From positions 1-50,527 of the forward strand of contig CALBPV010000042.1 of NCBI GenBank assembly GCA_937899265.1: 50,527 bases of DNA, given 5' to 3'. The notes under the pieces are model-generated. The model had not been told where the DNA came from. It searched no databases and saw only the letters and a program-made list of their open reading frames with translations. Shown in pieces: positions 7,453 through 17,188 of the stretch. Numbering within the stretch: position 1 is the stretch's first letter; the number at the start of each line of letters is the position of its first letter. The translations under genes were made by a program, and so were the position numbers. This DNA comes from an uncultured Bacteroidales bacterium. GTDB taxonomy: Bacteria; Bacteroidota; Bacteroidia; Bacteroidales; UBA3663.

Positions 7453-8964
7453 TTATTCTGCCCAGAAAACGGGAACCGTATGGCCCGGGAACGTTGGTGC
7501 ATTTGCATTGCGAGCGGTTGAAGACTCGGCATAGGGCCAACGCTCCAAAAGCTTGTTGGCACCGATTTCAGAACGAACGTTCTTAGGAGTGTAAATGGTG
7601 CCGGGCACATAGCTTGAGGGGTCAAGAACCGAACCATTGTCGAAGTCTGCACCTGATACTGATGGATTTTCGAAGGCGGGATAATCGAGACGACGCATCT
7701 CGCACCAAGCTTCAAATCCATTGAAACCGGCATTAGCCACCCATTTGGCTATACCGATTGACTTCTTCCAGTTGCTCTGATTGTATGGGAACTGTGCGAT
7801 GTTGTCATCGGCACCGCTTACGCCACAGGCATCAAAAGAAGCCTTGACAGCCTCAGCATAATGAGCGGCAGCCTTGGTGGCATCGTTCTTCTTGGCATAG
7901 TACTCGGCGAGGTAGAATTCCACATCGCTCAACGAGAGGATGACTACCGGCATGTCGTACGATGCTACGGGGCGGCTGAAGTATGCGGCATCGCATGTGG
8001 CGCCGGCGGCATCGACCGTACCCTGCAGAATCTGCGTATTGCTTGAGATGTATCCGTTGTATTTGCCATTGCTTCCCTTTTCCCAGAAGGCTTCCACACG
8101 AGGATCGGTGTAGGTGTCCTGAATCATGGTGCCCAGGATGGCGATATTCGGCACGACGTTAATTTGTGTTGAACCGAAGTTCGTGGCAAATTCCTCGGCA
8201 TAGAAAGGAGACTCGGAACCAGCCTCGGTAGTCCAACAACCGGCCCACTGAACATCGCCGGTGATGAAGTTTCCTTCGGCCACCAAGGCATCCAGTTCGC
8301 TCTGCCGGGCAGTCAGCTTATCCACCGAACGGGTCAACATACGCAACTTCAGAGAGTTGGCGAACCGAATCCATTTGTCGGCCTTCTCGCCCGGATAGAG
8401 GAAGTTGGTGCAAACCAAATCGCCTTCGGAAGCCTTTGCAATGGCGGCATCCAATTCGTCCAACAGAGCTTCGTAGATGTCTTTGCCCTGATCGTAGGCG
8501 GGAGAAGAATTGCTGCTGAAAGCCTCAGTGAAAGGCACTTCGCCATAGCAATCCACCAAAGCCTGATAAGCAAATGCACGCAGGGTGGTGGCAGCCAGCA
8601 GTGTTCCGTATTCGGCTTGAGCGTTGGCTTTCTCGATAATGGTCTGTGCATTGCCCAGCACACGCTGCATCATCTGAGTATAGGTGCTGCTTGAACGTGT
8701 GGCAGAAATGTAGAATGACGAGTAATCGACATAGTTCGATGTGCCGAACTCCTGCGCATAGTGCTGAGCAAAATAACCGCCGGTGATACGCATGAAGTCT
8801 CCGTAGGAGGCGGCGAGGTTCATCTCGACAGCAGGCATAATCATATCCGAGGTAACCACCTCTGCAGAGGGGGCGTTCGGATTGGTGTTGATGTCCAGAT
8901 AGTCATCGCAACTTGCGGTTGCGAGGCCCAGGGCTACAGCACTCAAAATATATAATTTTTTCAT
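7453..8964 (-). CDS. SusD/RagB-family nutrient-binding outer-membrane lipoprotein
   Basis: The 503-residue protein has a lipoprotein signal (ATASC, Cys19) followed by DDYLDINTNPNAP, a hallmark start of SusD-like proteins of the SusD-like_2 group. Helical tetratricopeptide-like segments run through the middle, and the C-terminus (RLDYPAFENP...) is typical of the family. SusD proteins form the lid over a SusC TonB-dependent channel and capture oligomers outside the cell. It lies 39 nt after the susC gene. No glycoside hydrolase or peptidase gene is in the locus, so the ligand cannot be guessed. Confidence 0.93.
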   Translation of the reverse strand: MKKLYILSAVALGLATASCDDYLDINTNPNAPSAEVVTSDMIMPAVEMNLAASYGDFMRITGGYFAQHYAQEFGTSNYVDYSSFYISATRSSSTYTQMMQRVLGNAQTIIEKANAQAEYGTLLAATTLRAFAYQALVDCYGEVPFTEAFSSNSSPAYDQGKDIYEALLDELDAAIAKASEGDLVCTNFLYPGEKADKWIRFANSLKLRMLTRSVDKLTARQSELDALVAEGNFITGDVQWAGCWTTEAGSESPFYAEEFATNFGSTQINVVPNIAILGTMIQDTYTDPRVEAFWEKGSNGKYNGYISSNTQILQGTVDAAGATCDAAYFSRPVASYDMPVVILSLSDVEFYLAEYYAKKNDATKAAAHYAEAVKASFDACGVSGADDNIAQFPYNQSNWKKSIGIAKWVANAGFNGFEAWCEMRRLDYPAFENPSVSGADFDNGSVLDPSSYVPGTIYTPKNVRSEIGANKLLERWPYAESSTARNANAPTFPGHTVPVFWAE

Positions 8965-9003
8965 AATGATATGCTATTTATTGATAATGGGTAGTCTCGT
9001 AAA

Positions 9004-12000
9004 TTAGAATTTCACGTTGATATTAAAGCCGTAAGTGCGGCAGGAGGGGGTCGAGTAGAGTTCACCGAACTGAGTGGCGAGGTCGCCGTAAGACGACTGG
9101 CTGACAGTAGTGTTCTCAGGATCGAGGAAGCGGTTGTCCTTGGCTGTCCAAGTGAAGACATTGTTTACAAAGAAACTTACGCTTGCCGAAGTCAGGTAGA
9201 TTGGGTTCAGCCACTTGCGGGGCAGGCTGTATGAAAGGCTGATGTTGCGCAGTTTTACATACGAACGGTCCACAAGGTAGAACTCTCCTCCGAGACCTGC
9301 GCCGTAATCGTTGAAGTAATCCTGATAACTGCCGTCTGTGTAGATGATAGGCGTGGTGTTAGGAGACGTTGTTCCGTCACCGTTATCGACTACAGAGTTC
9401 GGGATGACAAAGGGGCGACGCTCATTGTAAGTGGTAACATCGGAGTTGCCGGTGAACTGCATCAGGTTGCGGGTACGGGAGAACATGTAACCGCCGTAAC
9501 GGATATCAAGCTGGGCACTCAACGTAACGCCGTATGCCGTAAGGCTGGTATTGACACCGCCGCTCCACTTGTTGTTCATGTTCTTGTGAGTGTCCATAAC
9601 CTCCGAACTGAGAATCGGCTGTCCATAGTTGTCAACCACCATTTGTCCCTTGCCTTCGTAGTTGTAGAGCAACTGACCCGATTCGTCGAGCGTACCGTCG
9701 GTGTAAGCGGGCAGGTAGGTGTAGAATTCGCCCATGGCCTTGCCTTCCTCGGCATACATGTAAACGGCATCGTTGCCTGCGGAGAAGTTGTAGATGGCAG
9801 TCTTGCCGCCTTCCAGTGACGATGGCATGGAGATGACCTTATTGACATTCTTCGACCAGTTGAAATCCAGCGTCCACTTCCAGTTGCGTGTCTGGATAGG
9901 AATGGTATTGACTACAAGTTCGAAACCGCGGTTGCGGACTTTACCGAAGTTGGTTACCTGAGAACTGTAACCTGTAGCGGGATCAACGGGGAGGGTGAAG
10001 ATTTGGTCGTCGGTCTCTCGGTTATAATAGGTGAAGTCAACGCCAATGCGTCCGTCGAAGAAACCGAGGTTGGTACCCACCTCAAATTCGGTGGTCATCT
10101 CCGGCTTCAGACTTGTAGAGCCGGCTGTTGACTGTTTCTGGAAAGCATTGGTGCCATTCATCGGGAAATTGGCGATTCCGCTGCCGTAGTATCCGTTGGC
10201 GAAAGCCTGCGTGTAAGCGGCATTAATCATATACGGATCGGCATCGTTACCGGTCTTACCGAATGCAAAACGGACCTTACCGAAGGTCAGGATGTCGTTC
10301 TTGGGCAAATCCTCCGTGAAAAGGTAGGAAACGGTGGCACCGGAATAGAAGAAGGAATTGTCATCCTTGGGCAGGGTGGAAGACCAGTCGTTGCGGGCGG
10401 TAAGGTCGAGGAAGATTTTCTCAGCCCAAGAGAGATTCACGTTGCCCCACAGACCCACCAAGCGCCGTTTGGACTGACTCTCGGCAATGGTTGTCTTGGT
10501 AGCACCGTTGGAAAGATCCCAGAAGCCGGTATAGAATGTCAACTCGTCGGTTTCGGCAGCCAGAGAAGTGGCATAGCGTTCGTTGATGTTCAGACCTGCC
10601 GTTACATTTACGTCCAGTTTTTTCTCAACAAAAGCACTGTGGTAATTGGCCATCACGTCGTGGTTCGTCTCGTAGCGGCGGCCATAAGAGGCATAGACGT
10701 ATCCGGCCTGGTTCATGTTAGAAGGAGCATAACCCTTGTTGTCGTCAATCAGGGCATCGTCCAGAGCAATTTCCGGATAACCAATCTTGCGGTCGTAATC
10801 GGTATAGTCGAAACCGAAGCGATACGTCAGAGTGACGTCCTTGTAGGGAGTGATATCCACTTGAGCCTTGCCGAACAACTGCTTGGAGTCGGTGTGGTTA
10901 TAGTTGTTCTCGATGGCCCAATAGGGATTGGTGATGCCGTAGGGAGTCAGATAAGCCTCAGGCGTATTGAATGCATCGGATGTGTTTTGGAGGTCGCGGA
11001 TGGAAATGTCGCGTGGCATTTCCCACAAACCGTCGATTACGGAAGTGCCCTGATAGGTGCCTACAGCATCGAGTTTGGATTTGGCGAAATTCATGCTTCC
11101 GCTCACCTTGAGCCACTTGTTGGGTTCGTAACTCGAACGCATGGCAATGGTGTTGCGCTCCAGCTTGTCGGCATCGCTTGGCATGATACCGTCCTGATTG
11201 GTGTAGTTGTAGGAAAGGAAATAGGTCATCTTGCCGTCCTCGCTCACACCATTGAGGCTGGCATTGTGCGTCTGGTGGATACCGGTCTCGAAGAACTCTT
11301 TGACATTGTCCTCTACAGCACTGTACTCGTGGATGCGCTGGGAGTGATTCCAGATAGGACCGTAAACCTGTGTCGAGCCATCGAAGGCGGGACCCCAGGA
11401 ACCGTTCTCAATGTAGGTCTGAACTCCGTTCCAGCCCTGACCGAACTTATTTTGGAAAGTAGGCAGGTAGCTTACCTGATTGGCCTGCCAGCCATAAGAA
11501 TATTCAATCTGGTAGTTGCGTCCGATGCCGCGCTTGCCTTCCTTGGTGGTAATCAGAATGACACCGTTGGCAGCACGCGAACCGTAGAGCGCGGTGGCAG
11601 CAGCGCCTTTGAGCACCGTCATCGAAGCAATGTTCTCAGGAGCGATGTTGCCGATACCGCCAGCCTGAAGGTTCTGTCCCTGTGTGGAAACAACTGTCTG
11701 CTGCATAGGCACGCCATCGACAACATAAAGAGGCTGGTTGGAACCTTTGATGGAACTGAAGCCTCGAATGATGACATTGTTGGTGGCACCCGGGGCGCTC
11801 GACTGAGCACTGATCTGCATACCGGCCACCTTGCCTTGCAATGAGGTCATTGCATTGACATTGTTGCCTACGACAATGTCGCTGGCCTTCAATGTTGTTG
11901 CCGAATAGCCCAGCGACTTTTCGGAGCGGCTGATACCCTGAGCTGTTACGACTACATCGTCAAGCACTTGGCTGTTGGCCAACAGGCGAACATAGAGAGG

Positions 12001-12267
12001 CTTGTCGCCACGCTGCAACGGCACGTCCTGTGTGGCCATGCCCACATACGATACAGTAATCGTTTTGGCATCTGATGGAACATTGAGGGAGAACTTGCCG
12101 TTGTTGTCGGTGGTGGTGCCGGTTTTCGTTCCCGTTACCAACACCGTTGCACCAATGATAGGCTCTCCATCTTCAGCAGAGATGACGCTTCCCTTAACGG
12201 TTTTTTGCGCCATCAACATCGTTGCTCCCAATGTGAAGCAAGCGATGATAGAAAGGAGTTTTCTCAT
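9004..12267 (-). CDS. SusC/RagA-family TonB-linked outer-membrane transporter
   Basis: The 1087-residue protein has a signal peptide ending TMLMAQ, a carboxypeptidase-regulatory-like beta-sandwich (about residues 24-105, VKGSVISAEDGEPIIGATV), a plug domain with NVIIRGFSSIKG and PLYVVDGVPM, and a C-terminal 22-strand barrel ending NINVKF. It is the channel half of a SusCD pair and the first gene of a four-gene leftward operon. The 121 nt upstream (12268-12388) contain no convincing -33/-7 promoter; regulation may use a dedicated factor that is not in this window. Confidence 0.95.
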   Translation of the reverse strand: MRKLLSIIACFTLGATMLMAQKTVKGSVISAEDGEPIIGATVLVTGTKTGTTTDNNGKFSLNVPSDAKTITVSYVGMATQDVPLQRGDKPLYVRLLANSQVLDDVVVTAQGISRSEKSLGYSATTLKASDIVVGNNVNAMTSLQGKVAGMQISAQSSAPGATNNVIIRGFSSIKGSNQPLYVVDGVPMQQTVVSTQGQNLQAGGIGNIAPENIASMTVLKGAAATALYGSRAANGVILITTKEGKRGIGRNYQIEYSYGWQANQVSYLPTFQNKFGQGWNGVQTYIENGSWGPAFDGSTQVYGPIWNHSQRIHEYSAVEDNVKEFFETGIHQTHNASLNGVSEDGKMTYFLSYNYTNQDGIMPSDADKLERNTIAMRSSYEPNKWLKVSGSMNFAKSKLDAVGTYQGTSVIDGLWEMPRDISIRDLQNTSDAFNTPEAYLTPYGITNPYWAIENNYNHTDSKQLFGKAQVDITPYKDVTLTYRFGFDYTDYDRKIGYPEIALDDALIDDNKGYAPSNMNQAGYVYASYGRRYETNHDVMANYHSAFVEKKLDVNVTAGLNINERYATSLAAETDELTFYTGFWDLSNGATKTTIAESQSKRRLVGLWGNVNLSWAEKIFLDLTARNDWSSTLPKDDNSFFYSGATVSYLFTEDLPKNDILTFGKVRFAFGKTGNDADPYMINAAYTQAFANGYYGSGIANFPMNGTNAFQKQSTAGSTSLKPEMTTEFEVGTNLGFFDGRIGVDFTYYNRETDDQIFTLPVDPATGYSSQVTNFGKVRNRGFELVVNTIPIQTRNWKWTLDFNWSKNVNKVISMPSSLEGGKTAIYNFSAGNDAVYMYAEEGKAMGEFYTYLPAYTDGTLDESGQLLYNYEGKGQMVVDNYGQPILSSEVMDTHKNMNNKWSGGVNTSLTAYGVTLSAQLDIRYGGYMFSRTRNLMQFTGNSDVTTYNERRPFVIPNSVVDNGDGTTSPNTTPIIYTDGSYQDYFNDYGAGLGGEFYLVDRSYVKLRNISLSYSLPRKWLNPIYLTSASVSFFVNNVFTWTAKDNRFLDPENTTVSQSSYGDLATQFGELYSTPSCRTYGFNINVKF

Positions 12268-12388
12268 AAATTTGTTTTTAAATAAAAAATAATGAACACT
12301 TAAAATTGAATTATCTTATGTTTTTACCGAATGATAGCGACCCATGTGCGCTTCATCAAACAGCTATGCAAGGAAGCCGAAGTCAGAA

Positions 12389-13432
12389 TCATTTTGGCGG
12401 AATATCCTGGAGGCGGGGGAACTGCATTGTGGAACAATGGAGGGACCCGTGCTGACGGATGAGCACCTGACAGTCAACCGAAATTATCTCACGCGAAGGA
12501 AAGGCAGTTCGGAGTTGCCGGGCCGCCTCGTTGTCGTTGTGAGGCCGATTGTAGGAGGGCAGGAGGACGGCTCCGTTGATGACCAGATAGTTGGCGTATG
12601 TGGCCGGAAGCCGTTGTCCGGACTCGTCCCTGACGACATCGGCCATCGGGAGGGGGAGGAGCCGGTAGGGTCGGCCGTCGAGGGTGCGGAACGAGCGGAG
12701 TTGTTGCTCCATGGCCCGGAGGTCGTCATAGTGGGCATCGGCGGGGTTGTCACACCTTATATATAATATGGTGTCGTCGGGACAAAGGCGGGCGAGGGTG
12801 TCGATGTGTCCATCGGTATCGTCGCCTTCGAGGTGTCCGTGGTCGAGCCAAAGGACGCGTTGGGCACCGAGGGCGGAGCAGAGCATCTGCGAAGCTTCCT
12901 CCTTGGAGCCAAAGCCGTTGCGGTTGGGGGCAAGGAGGCAGGATGAGGTGGTGAGTAGCGTGCCGCGTCCGTCGCTTTCGATGCTGCCGCCTTCGAGGAC
13001 GGTGCGGAGACAATCGCGATAGACGGGACGAACGTCCGAAGAGCCATAGAAGAGACCTGTCAGTGCGGTGAAGATGCGTGCGTTGATTCGATTGTCGTCG
13101 CAGGCGGCAAACTTCAAGCCCCAGCCGTTGAACTGGAAGTCGCAGAACTCACCGTTGCTGAGGGTGAGAAAGCCGGTGTCGCGCGTCCAAGTGTCGTTGG
13201 TCGGACACTCGGCATAATGAACGAGCGGCATCTCGCCCAAGCGATGACGTGCGGCATCGGGGTCGGGGGCGACGATGAGCACATCTTCACCACAGGACAC
13301 AACGGCACGTACAATAGCCTCAAAGCAGCGGCACGCTTCCTCCAGACAGGGAGCCCAGTCGGTGGCGGCATGAGGCCAGGCTAACTCGACAAACGTCTGA
13401 GGAGCCCATTCGGGAAGGAGTGTCTTAGTCAT
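12389..13432 (-). CDS. aguA: Agmatine deiminase family enzyme
   Basis: The 347-residue enzyme has the guanidine-modifying family signatures: NDTWTRDTG (79-87), EGGSIESDGRG (147-157), HGHLEGDDTDGHID (198-211) and the catalytic Cys333 in HGSLHCSTMQFPR. These fit hydrolysis of agmatine to N-carbamoylputrescine and ammonia, a polyamine step used by Bacteroidales. The ATG at 13432 is chosen over an upstream in-frame start because homologous proteins begin close to LLPEWAPQ and because it overlaps the exonuclease stop codon by 8 nt, implying coupling. It is the last gene of the DivIC-GH28-xth-aguA operon. A peptidylarginine-deiminase-like substrate is the main alternative. Confidence 0.88.
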   Translation of the reverse strand: MTKTLLPEWAPQTFVELAWPHAATDWAPCLEEACRCFEAIVRAVVSCGEDVLIVAPDPDAARHRLGEMPLVHYAECPTNDTWTRDTGFLTLSNGEFCDFQFNGWGLKFAACDDNRINARIFTALTGLFYGSSDVRPVYRDCLRTVLEGGSIESDGRGTLLTTSSCLLAPNRNGFGSKEEASQMLCSALGAQRVLWLDHGHLEGDDTDGHIDTLARLCPDDTILYIRCDNPADAHYDDLRAMEQQLRSFRTLDGRPYRLLPLPMADVVRDESGQRLPATYANYLVINGAVLLPSYNRPHNDNEAARQLRTAFPSREIISVDCQVLIRQHGSLHCSTMQFPRLQDIPPK

Positions 13433-14177
13433 TGAGCACAAGTTCGACGGGACAATGGTCGGAGCCGAAGATTTCGTTGTGAATCTCAGCCTCCGCAATT
13501 TTGTCGCGCAGGCGGGCGGAAGTGATGAAATAGTCGATGCGCCATCCCACGTTTTTCTCGCGGGCTTGGAAACGGTAGCTCCACCAGGAGTATTTCACGA
13601 GGTCGGGATGCAGGGTGCGGAAGGTGTCGATGAATCCGCTGTCCAGCAACTGGGTCATCTTGCCGCGCTCCTCGTCGGTGAAGCCCGAATTCATGTGGTT
13701 GGCCTTTGGATTTCGGATGTCTATTTCCTCGTGGGCCACATTGAGGTCTCCGCAGAAGATGACGGGTTTGACAGCATCGAGCCCGAGAAGAAAAGCCCGG
13801 AAATCGTCCTCCCACGTCATGCGGTAGTCGAGACGGCGGAGGCCGTCCTGACTGTTGGGCGTATAGACCGTGACGAGGAAGAAGCCGGGATATTCAAGCG
13901 TGATGACGCGGCCCTCGTGGTCGTGGACATCGATGCCCATCCCGTAGCGGACAGAAAGCGGAGTGTGGCGCGTATAGACGGCTGTGCCGGAATAGCCTTT
14001 CTTGTCGGCATAGTTCCAAAAGGACTCATAGCCGGGAAAAGCGAGGTCGAGCTGTCCGGCTTGAAGCTTGGTCTCCTGCAGGCAGAAGAAGTCGGCATCG
14101 AGAGCCAAGAAAGCTTCGGAGAACCCTTTTCCGGACGCTGCACGCAGGCCGTTGACATTCCAGGAAACAAATCTCAT
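13425..14177 (-). CDS. xth: Exodeoxyribonuclease III (AP endonuclease)
   Basis: The 250-residue protein carries all motifs of the ExoIII/APE family: SWNVNGLR with the active Asn, LQETKL with the metal-binding Glu, GDLNVAHEEID, WRIDYFITS and the closing GSDHCPVEL. It cuts DNA 5' of abasic sites and removes 3' blocks in base-excision repair. The start overlaps the GH28 stop by 4 nt (ATGA), and the stop overlaps aguA by 8 nt. Confidence 0.95.
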   Translation of the reverse strand: MRFVSWNVNGLRAASGKGFSEAFLALDADFFCLQETKLQAGQLDLAFPGYESFWNYADKKGYSGTAVYTRHTPLSVRYGMGIDVHDHEGRVITLEYPGFFLVTVYTPNSQDGLRRLDYRMTWEDDFRAFLLGLDAVKPVIFCGDLNVAHEEIDIRNPKANHMNSGFTDEERGKMTQLLDSGFIDTFRTLHPDLVKYSWWSYRFQAREKNVGWRIDYFITSARLRDKIAEAEIHNEIFGSDHCPVELVLND

Positions 14178-15520
14178 GGGTTGACGATATGGATGTTCTT
14201 GACGGAGAAATTCTCGACAGCAGAGGTGTTGTATTCGCCCTTGGGGGTGCGGACGGTGAGGTCCTCGAAGACGAAGTTGGAGAGGTGGTACTGGTCCTCG
14301 CGGGTCTCGACATTGAAGAAGACATCGGCATCGACATCACAGCGGCGCATGGTGATGTGGTCGCTGTAGGACATGGGGGGATCGTTCTTGCGGTCCTTGA
14401 GGTCGAAGAACTGGGTCCACGGCTTGACGAGGATGAAGTTGCGTACAGGTCCGGTGATGTCCTCGACGGTGATGTATTCGTAGCGCTGGGGCGTGTCGGG
14501 ACGCATCTTGAGCCACAGGAGATTGTTGGCCTTGGAGAGAATTTTGATGCGGCGGAGCACGATGTTGTGGTCGAACACGGACTCGGAACCCATGGTGAGA
14601 CAGCCGTGACAGAAGCCGTAGGTGCAGTCTTCGATGATGACATTCTCGTTGCTTCCGTTGCCCTCGCTCTTGGCGGGGTCGTCGGCCCAGGGCCCCTTGC
14701 CGCCCTTCATGGCGATGGCATCGTCGTTGACAGCCATATAGCATCCCTTGACGAGCACATTCTTGACAACATCGAGGTCGATGGCATCTGTCGAAGGACC
14801 TTTGGAGTCATCGGGCTTGGCCAAAGAACGTATCTGGAGATTGAGGAGACGTACATTCTCGCTGTTGTAGATATGGGTGGTCCAGAAAGCGGAGTTCTGG
14901 AGATGGGTGCCCGAAAGGGTGACGTTCTTGCAGTTGGAGATATAGACGAGGCGGGGACGCTGTTCGTCCTTGTTGGTGCACTGTCGGTTCCATTTGCGGC
15001 GAAGCCAGAAGGACTGGTGGTACTTCAACCCGTTGCCGTCGATGGTGCCCGGACCCGAGAGGGTGAATCCGTCGAGCCCGTCGGCATTGATGAGGGCACC
15101 GAAATAGGTGCAGGTCTCTCCTTCGATGCGTGTCTTGCCCAGGGGATAGTCGCCAATGAAGTCGGAGCCGAGCAGGGTGGCTCCCTCGGAAAGGTAGAGA
15201 TGGGTGCCCTGCCGGAAGTGGAGACCGCCGGTGATGTAGGTGCCTGCGGGCACGACAATGACACCGCCGCCCTCGGCAGCACACTTGTCGATGAGGTTCT
15301 GGATGGCCTCGGTGTGGACAGTGCCATCGGCAAAGATGCGATAGTCGGTGAGGACATACTGTTTGCCGAGCGTATTGACATCGACAGGCGTGGCATCGTG
15401 GAACCACTCGGGAACTTCAGTGCCGTCGGGGAAAATATCGATGGCTTTTTTCACCTTTTTGGCATCTGCCGAAGCGATGGTCAAACAGAGCATGAGAGCA
15501 GCAAAAAAGAATTTCTTCAT
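14174..15520 (-). CDS. Glycoside hydrolase family 28 (polygalacturonase-like) protein
   Basis: The 448-residue protein has a signal peptide (about residues 1-20) and a right-handed parallel beta-helix pattern. The GH28 catalytic aspartates are seen as STDAIDLD (Asp245) and NDDAIAMK (Asp266-267); the conserved His is in HGCLTMGSE (His305) and the RIK motif follows at about 324-326. The family hydrolyses pectic galacturonan and related uronic-acid glycans by inversion. Lack of a lipobox suggests a periplasmic enzyme. It sits in a housekeeping operon, not in a pectin locus, so the substrate is uncertain. Confidence 0.9.
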   Translation of the reverse strand: MKKFFFAALMLCLTIASADAKKVKKAIDIFPDGTEVPEWFHDATPVDVNTLGKQYVLTDYRIFADGTVHTEAIQNLIDKCAAEGGGVIVVPAGTYITGGLHFRQGTHLYLSEGATLLGSDFIGDYPLGKTRIEGETCTYFGALINADGLDGFTLSGPGTIDGNGLKYHQSFWLRRKWNRQCTNKDEQRPRLVYISNCKNVTLSGTHLQNSAFWTTHIYNSENVRLLNLQIRSLAKPDDSKGPSTDAIDLDVVKNVLVKGCYMAVNDDAIAMKGGKGPWADDPAKSEGNGSNENVIIEDCTYGFCHGCLTMGSESVFDHNIVLRRIKILSKANNLLWLKMRPDTPQRYEYITVEDITGPVRNFILVKPWTQFFDLKDRKNDPPMSYSDHITMRRCDVDADVFFNVETREDQYHLSNFVFEDLTVRTPKGEYNTSAVENFSVKNIHIVNP

Positions 15521-15546
15521 TATCGAAAAGAGTTTATAGGAGATGA

Positions 15547-15858
15547 TTATTCGTCGAAAAGATATACGTCCTCGTCGGTTTTCTTCATCATGAGTTTCTC
15601 GCGAGCAAACTTCTCGAGACGCGAGTTGTCGCCCGAGAGTTCTTCGATGCCCTGCTCGTACTGGAAGATGGAATCGCGATAGGAATCAATCTGCTCTTGG
15701 ATGGCAGCTTCCTGCCGCCGGTAAGAGCAGTATTTCACGAGACTGTGTTCATCGAAAAAAACAATATGGCCGACGAAGACAACCAAAAGAATCCAAAACC
15801 AATGACGAAGAAAGAAACTCCAGCCCTTCTTGACAGGTTCGGGAAAGGAAATTTTCAT
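15547..15858 (-). CDS. FtsB/DivIC-like septum-formation protein
   Basis: A 103-residue bitopic protein: a short cytoplasmic head, one membrane helix (about residues 20-36, FWILLVVFVGHIVFF), and a periplasmic coiled coil (QEAAIQEQIDSYRDSIFQYE) ending in EKFAREKLMMKK, the usual end of FtsB/DivIC proteins. These join FtsL and FtsQ/DivIB to activate septal peptidoglycan synthesis. It is the first gene of the operon with GH28, xth and aguA; only 26 nt separate it from GH28. Confidence 0.85.
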   Translation of the reverse strand: MKISFPEPVKKGWSFFLRHWFWILLVVFVGHIVFFDEHSLVKYCSYRRQEAAIQEQIDSYRDSIFQYEQGIEELSGDNSRLEKFAREKLMMKKTDEDVYLFDE

Positions 15859-15891
15859 AGTTCAATTAGTAAATAACTATTAAATCGGCTG

Positions 15892-15899
15892 CAAAATTA
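15892..15899 (-). promoter_or_regulatory. Promoter -7 box of the DivIC-GH28-xth-aguA operon
   Basis: The minus strand reads TAATTTTG, a TAnnTTTG match, 33 nt before the DivIC start codon. The -33 element is a weak TTTC about 19 nt upstream. Confidence 0.6.
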
Positions 15900-15962
15900 A
15901 CGTTTTTTTTTGAATAAACGAAATTTTAGAGCCGGAAAATTGCATATTTCCATTTTTTTTTC

Positions 15963-15970
15963 TATTTTTG
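15963..15970 (+). promoter_or_regulatory. Surviving promoter of the broken V-ATPase operon
   Basis: TATTTTTG at 15963-15970, with an ATTG about 20 nt upstream as a -33 candidate, lies 19 nt before the start codon of the subunit E fragment. The promoter appears intact although the operon is destroyed. Confidence 0.65.
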
Positions 15971-15989
15971 CACCAAAAATTCACTAAAA

Positions 15990-16160
15990 ATGGAAAAACA
16001 AATACAAGAATTGACGGATCGGCTCTATCAGGAAGGCGTGGAACGCGGACGCAAAAAGGCGGAAGAAATCATCGCCGAAGCGCGCAGTGAAGCCAACAAC
16101 ATCATCCTACAGGCGAAAGCCGAAGCAAACCGTATATTGGAAGAGGCGCGGCAGAAGTAA
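15990..16160 (+). pseudogene. V-type ATP synthase subunit E, N-terminal remnant
   Basis: A 56-codon frame (MEKQIQELTDRLYQEGVERG... ending EEARQK-stop) matches the N-terminal coiled-coil half of the peripheral-stalk subunit E of Bacteroidota V/A-type ATPases, which is normally about 200 residues. The globular C-terminal domain is missing. Only 11 nt later comes the start of subunit I, so the rest of E and the genes usually between E and I (DUF2764, A, B and D subunits) are absent. It was found by direct reading of the frame. The fragment could still be transcribed. Confidence 0.8.
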
Positions 16161-16171
16161 CCCCGAGAGCG

Positions 16172-17170
16172 ATGAACGAACCGATGACTCACTATACGTT
16201 CCTGGTTTTCCATCAGGACTATGAAGCTTTCCTGAGACGACTCAGGGAGGTGGGACTGCTACACATCGCGACACCCCGCAAGGAACATTTTCCCGGGAAC
16301 GACGAGTGGTTCGAAGCCAAACGCATCAGCACGCAGCTCAATCGGACGCTCTCGGAGATGAAGCTGGCGGTGGAGGATGCCCATTTTGCCGAACCACAGG
16401 GAGATATGCCGCTCGATGCGGTGCTGGACGAATGGGCCGTGTTGAGAGAACGGTGTCTGAGTCTCGAACGGCATATCGCCTCTCTCGACACCGACATCAA
16501 GAAGATGGAGCCTTGGGGCGACTTCAACCAGACAAGCATCGAGGGACTGCGTCAGGCCGGCTGGAAAGTCGGGTTCTGGGAGACACCGTCCAAGAACTGG
16601 CAATCCCGGTGGCAGAAGGAGTATTATGCCACCATTATCTACAGCAACAAAAAGAAGCTCTATTTTGTGACCTTTGCCCATACAGACGAAGAGGTCGATT
16701 TGAGAGGAGCCGACAAAGTGCGGATTCTGCCTTCGCCGACCTCTACGATGATAATGTTGCAAACGAAGGCCAAAGACGACCTCAAGAAACTCCGTAACCA
16801 GATGGGGGATTTTGCGCTGACATACGGAAAGGTGGTGGAACGGCAGGCACAGGAAGCGCGCGACAGGCTCAACCTCTGCCAGTTGCTGCTCTCGACACCT
16901 ACGGTGTGCAACGACAGCGTGATGATGCTTGCCGGATGGGTACCTTCCCTTCGCAAGAATGAGATGGACACGTGGCTCGAAGGTCAGGAAGCGGTGGTGT
17001 GGTTCACACGCGAACACAGAGAAGGCGAGCGCTATCCGGTGCTATTCCACCATACGTGGTCGCATTGGCTGTATCTCCACACGGTGCATTATTTCCGGCT
17101 GGCCTTCGACCGGAGGTACAGAATGTCGGCCCGCTTTCAGGGACGGTCAAAATATAAGCCATTCTGCTGA
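16172..17170 (+). pseudogene. V-type ATP synthase subunit I, cytoplasmic N-terminal remnant
   Basis: The 332-residue frame begins MNEPMTHYTFLVFHQDYEAFLRRL, the usual start of the membrane-anchored stator subunit I, and continues through its coiled-coil cytoplasmic domain to about residue 290 (VCNDSVMMLAGWVP..., RYPVLFH). Full-length subunit I is about 600 residues with seven or eight C-terminal membrane helices that form the proton or sodium half-channel; none is present, and the last 40 residues look unrelated. The next gene, proteolipid K, is also missing. An 8-bp tandem repeat begins 19 nt after the stop, near the probable deletion joint. Function as an ATPase subunit is not credible. Confidence 0.8.
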
Positions 17171-17188
17171 GCAGGATGGCTTTAATTT

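Noticed and set aside
14174..15520. Polysaccharide utilisation locus for pectin around the GH28 gene
   Set aside because: The gene is in an operon with DivIC, exonuclease III and agmatine deiminase; the SusC/SusD genes nearby are a separate unit with no glycan enzymes.
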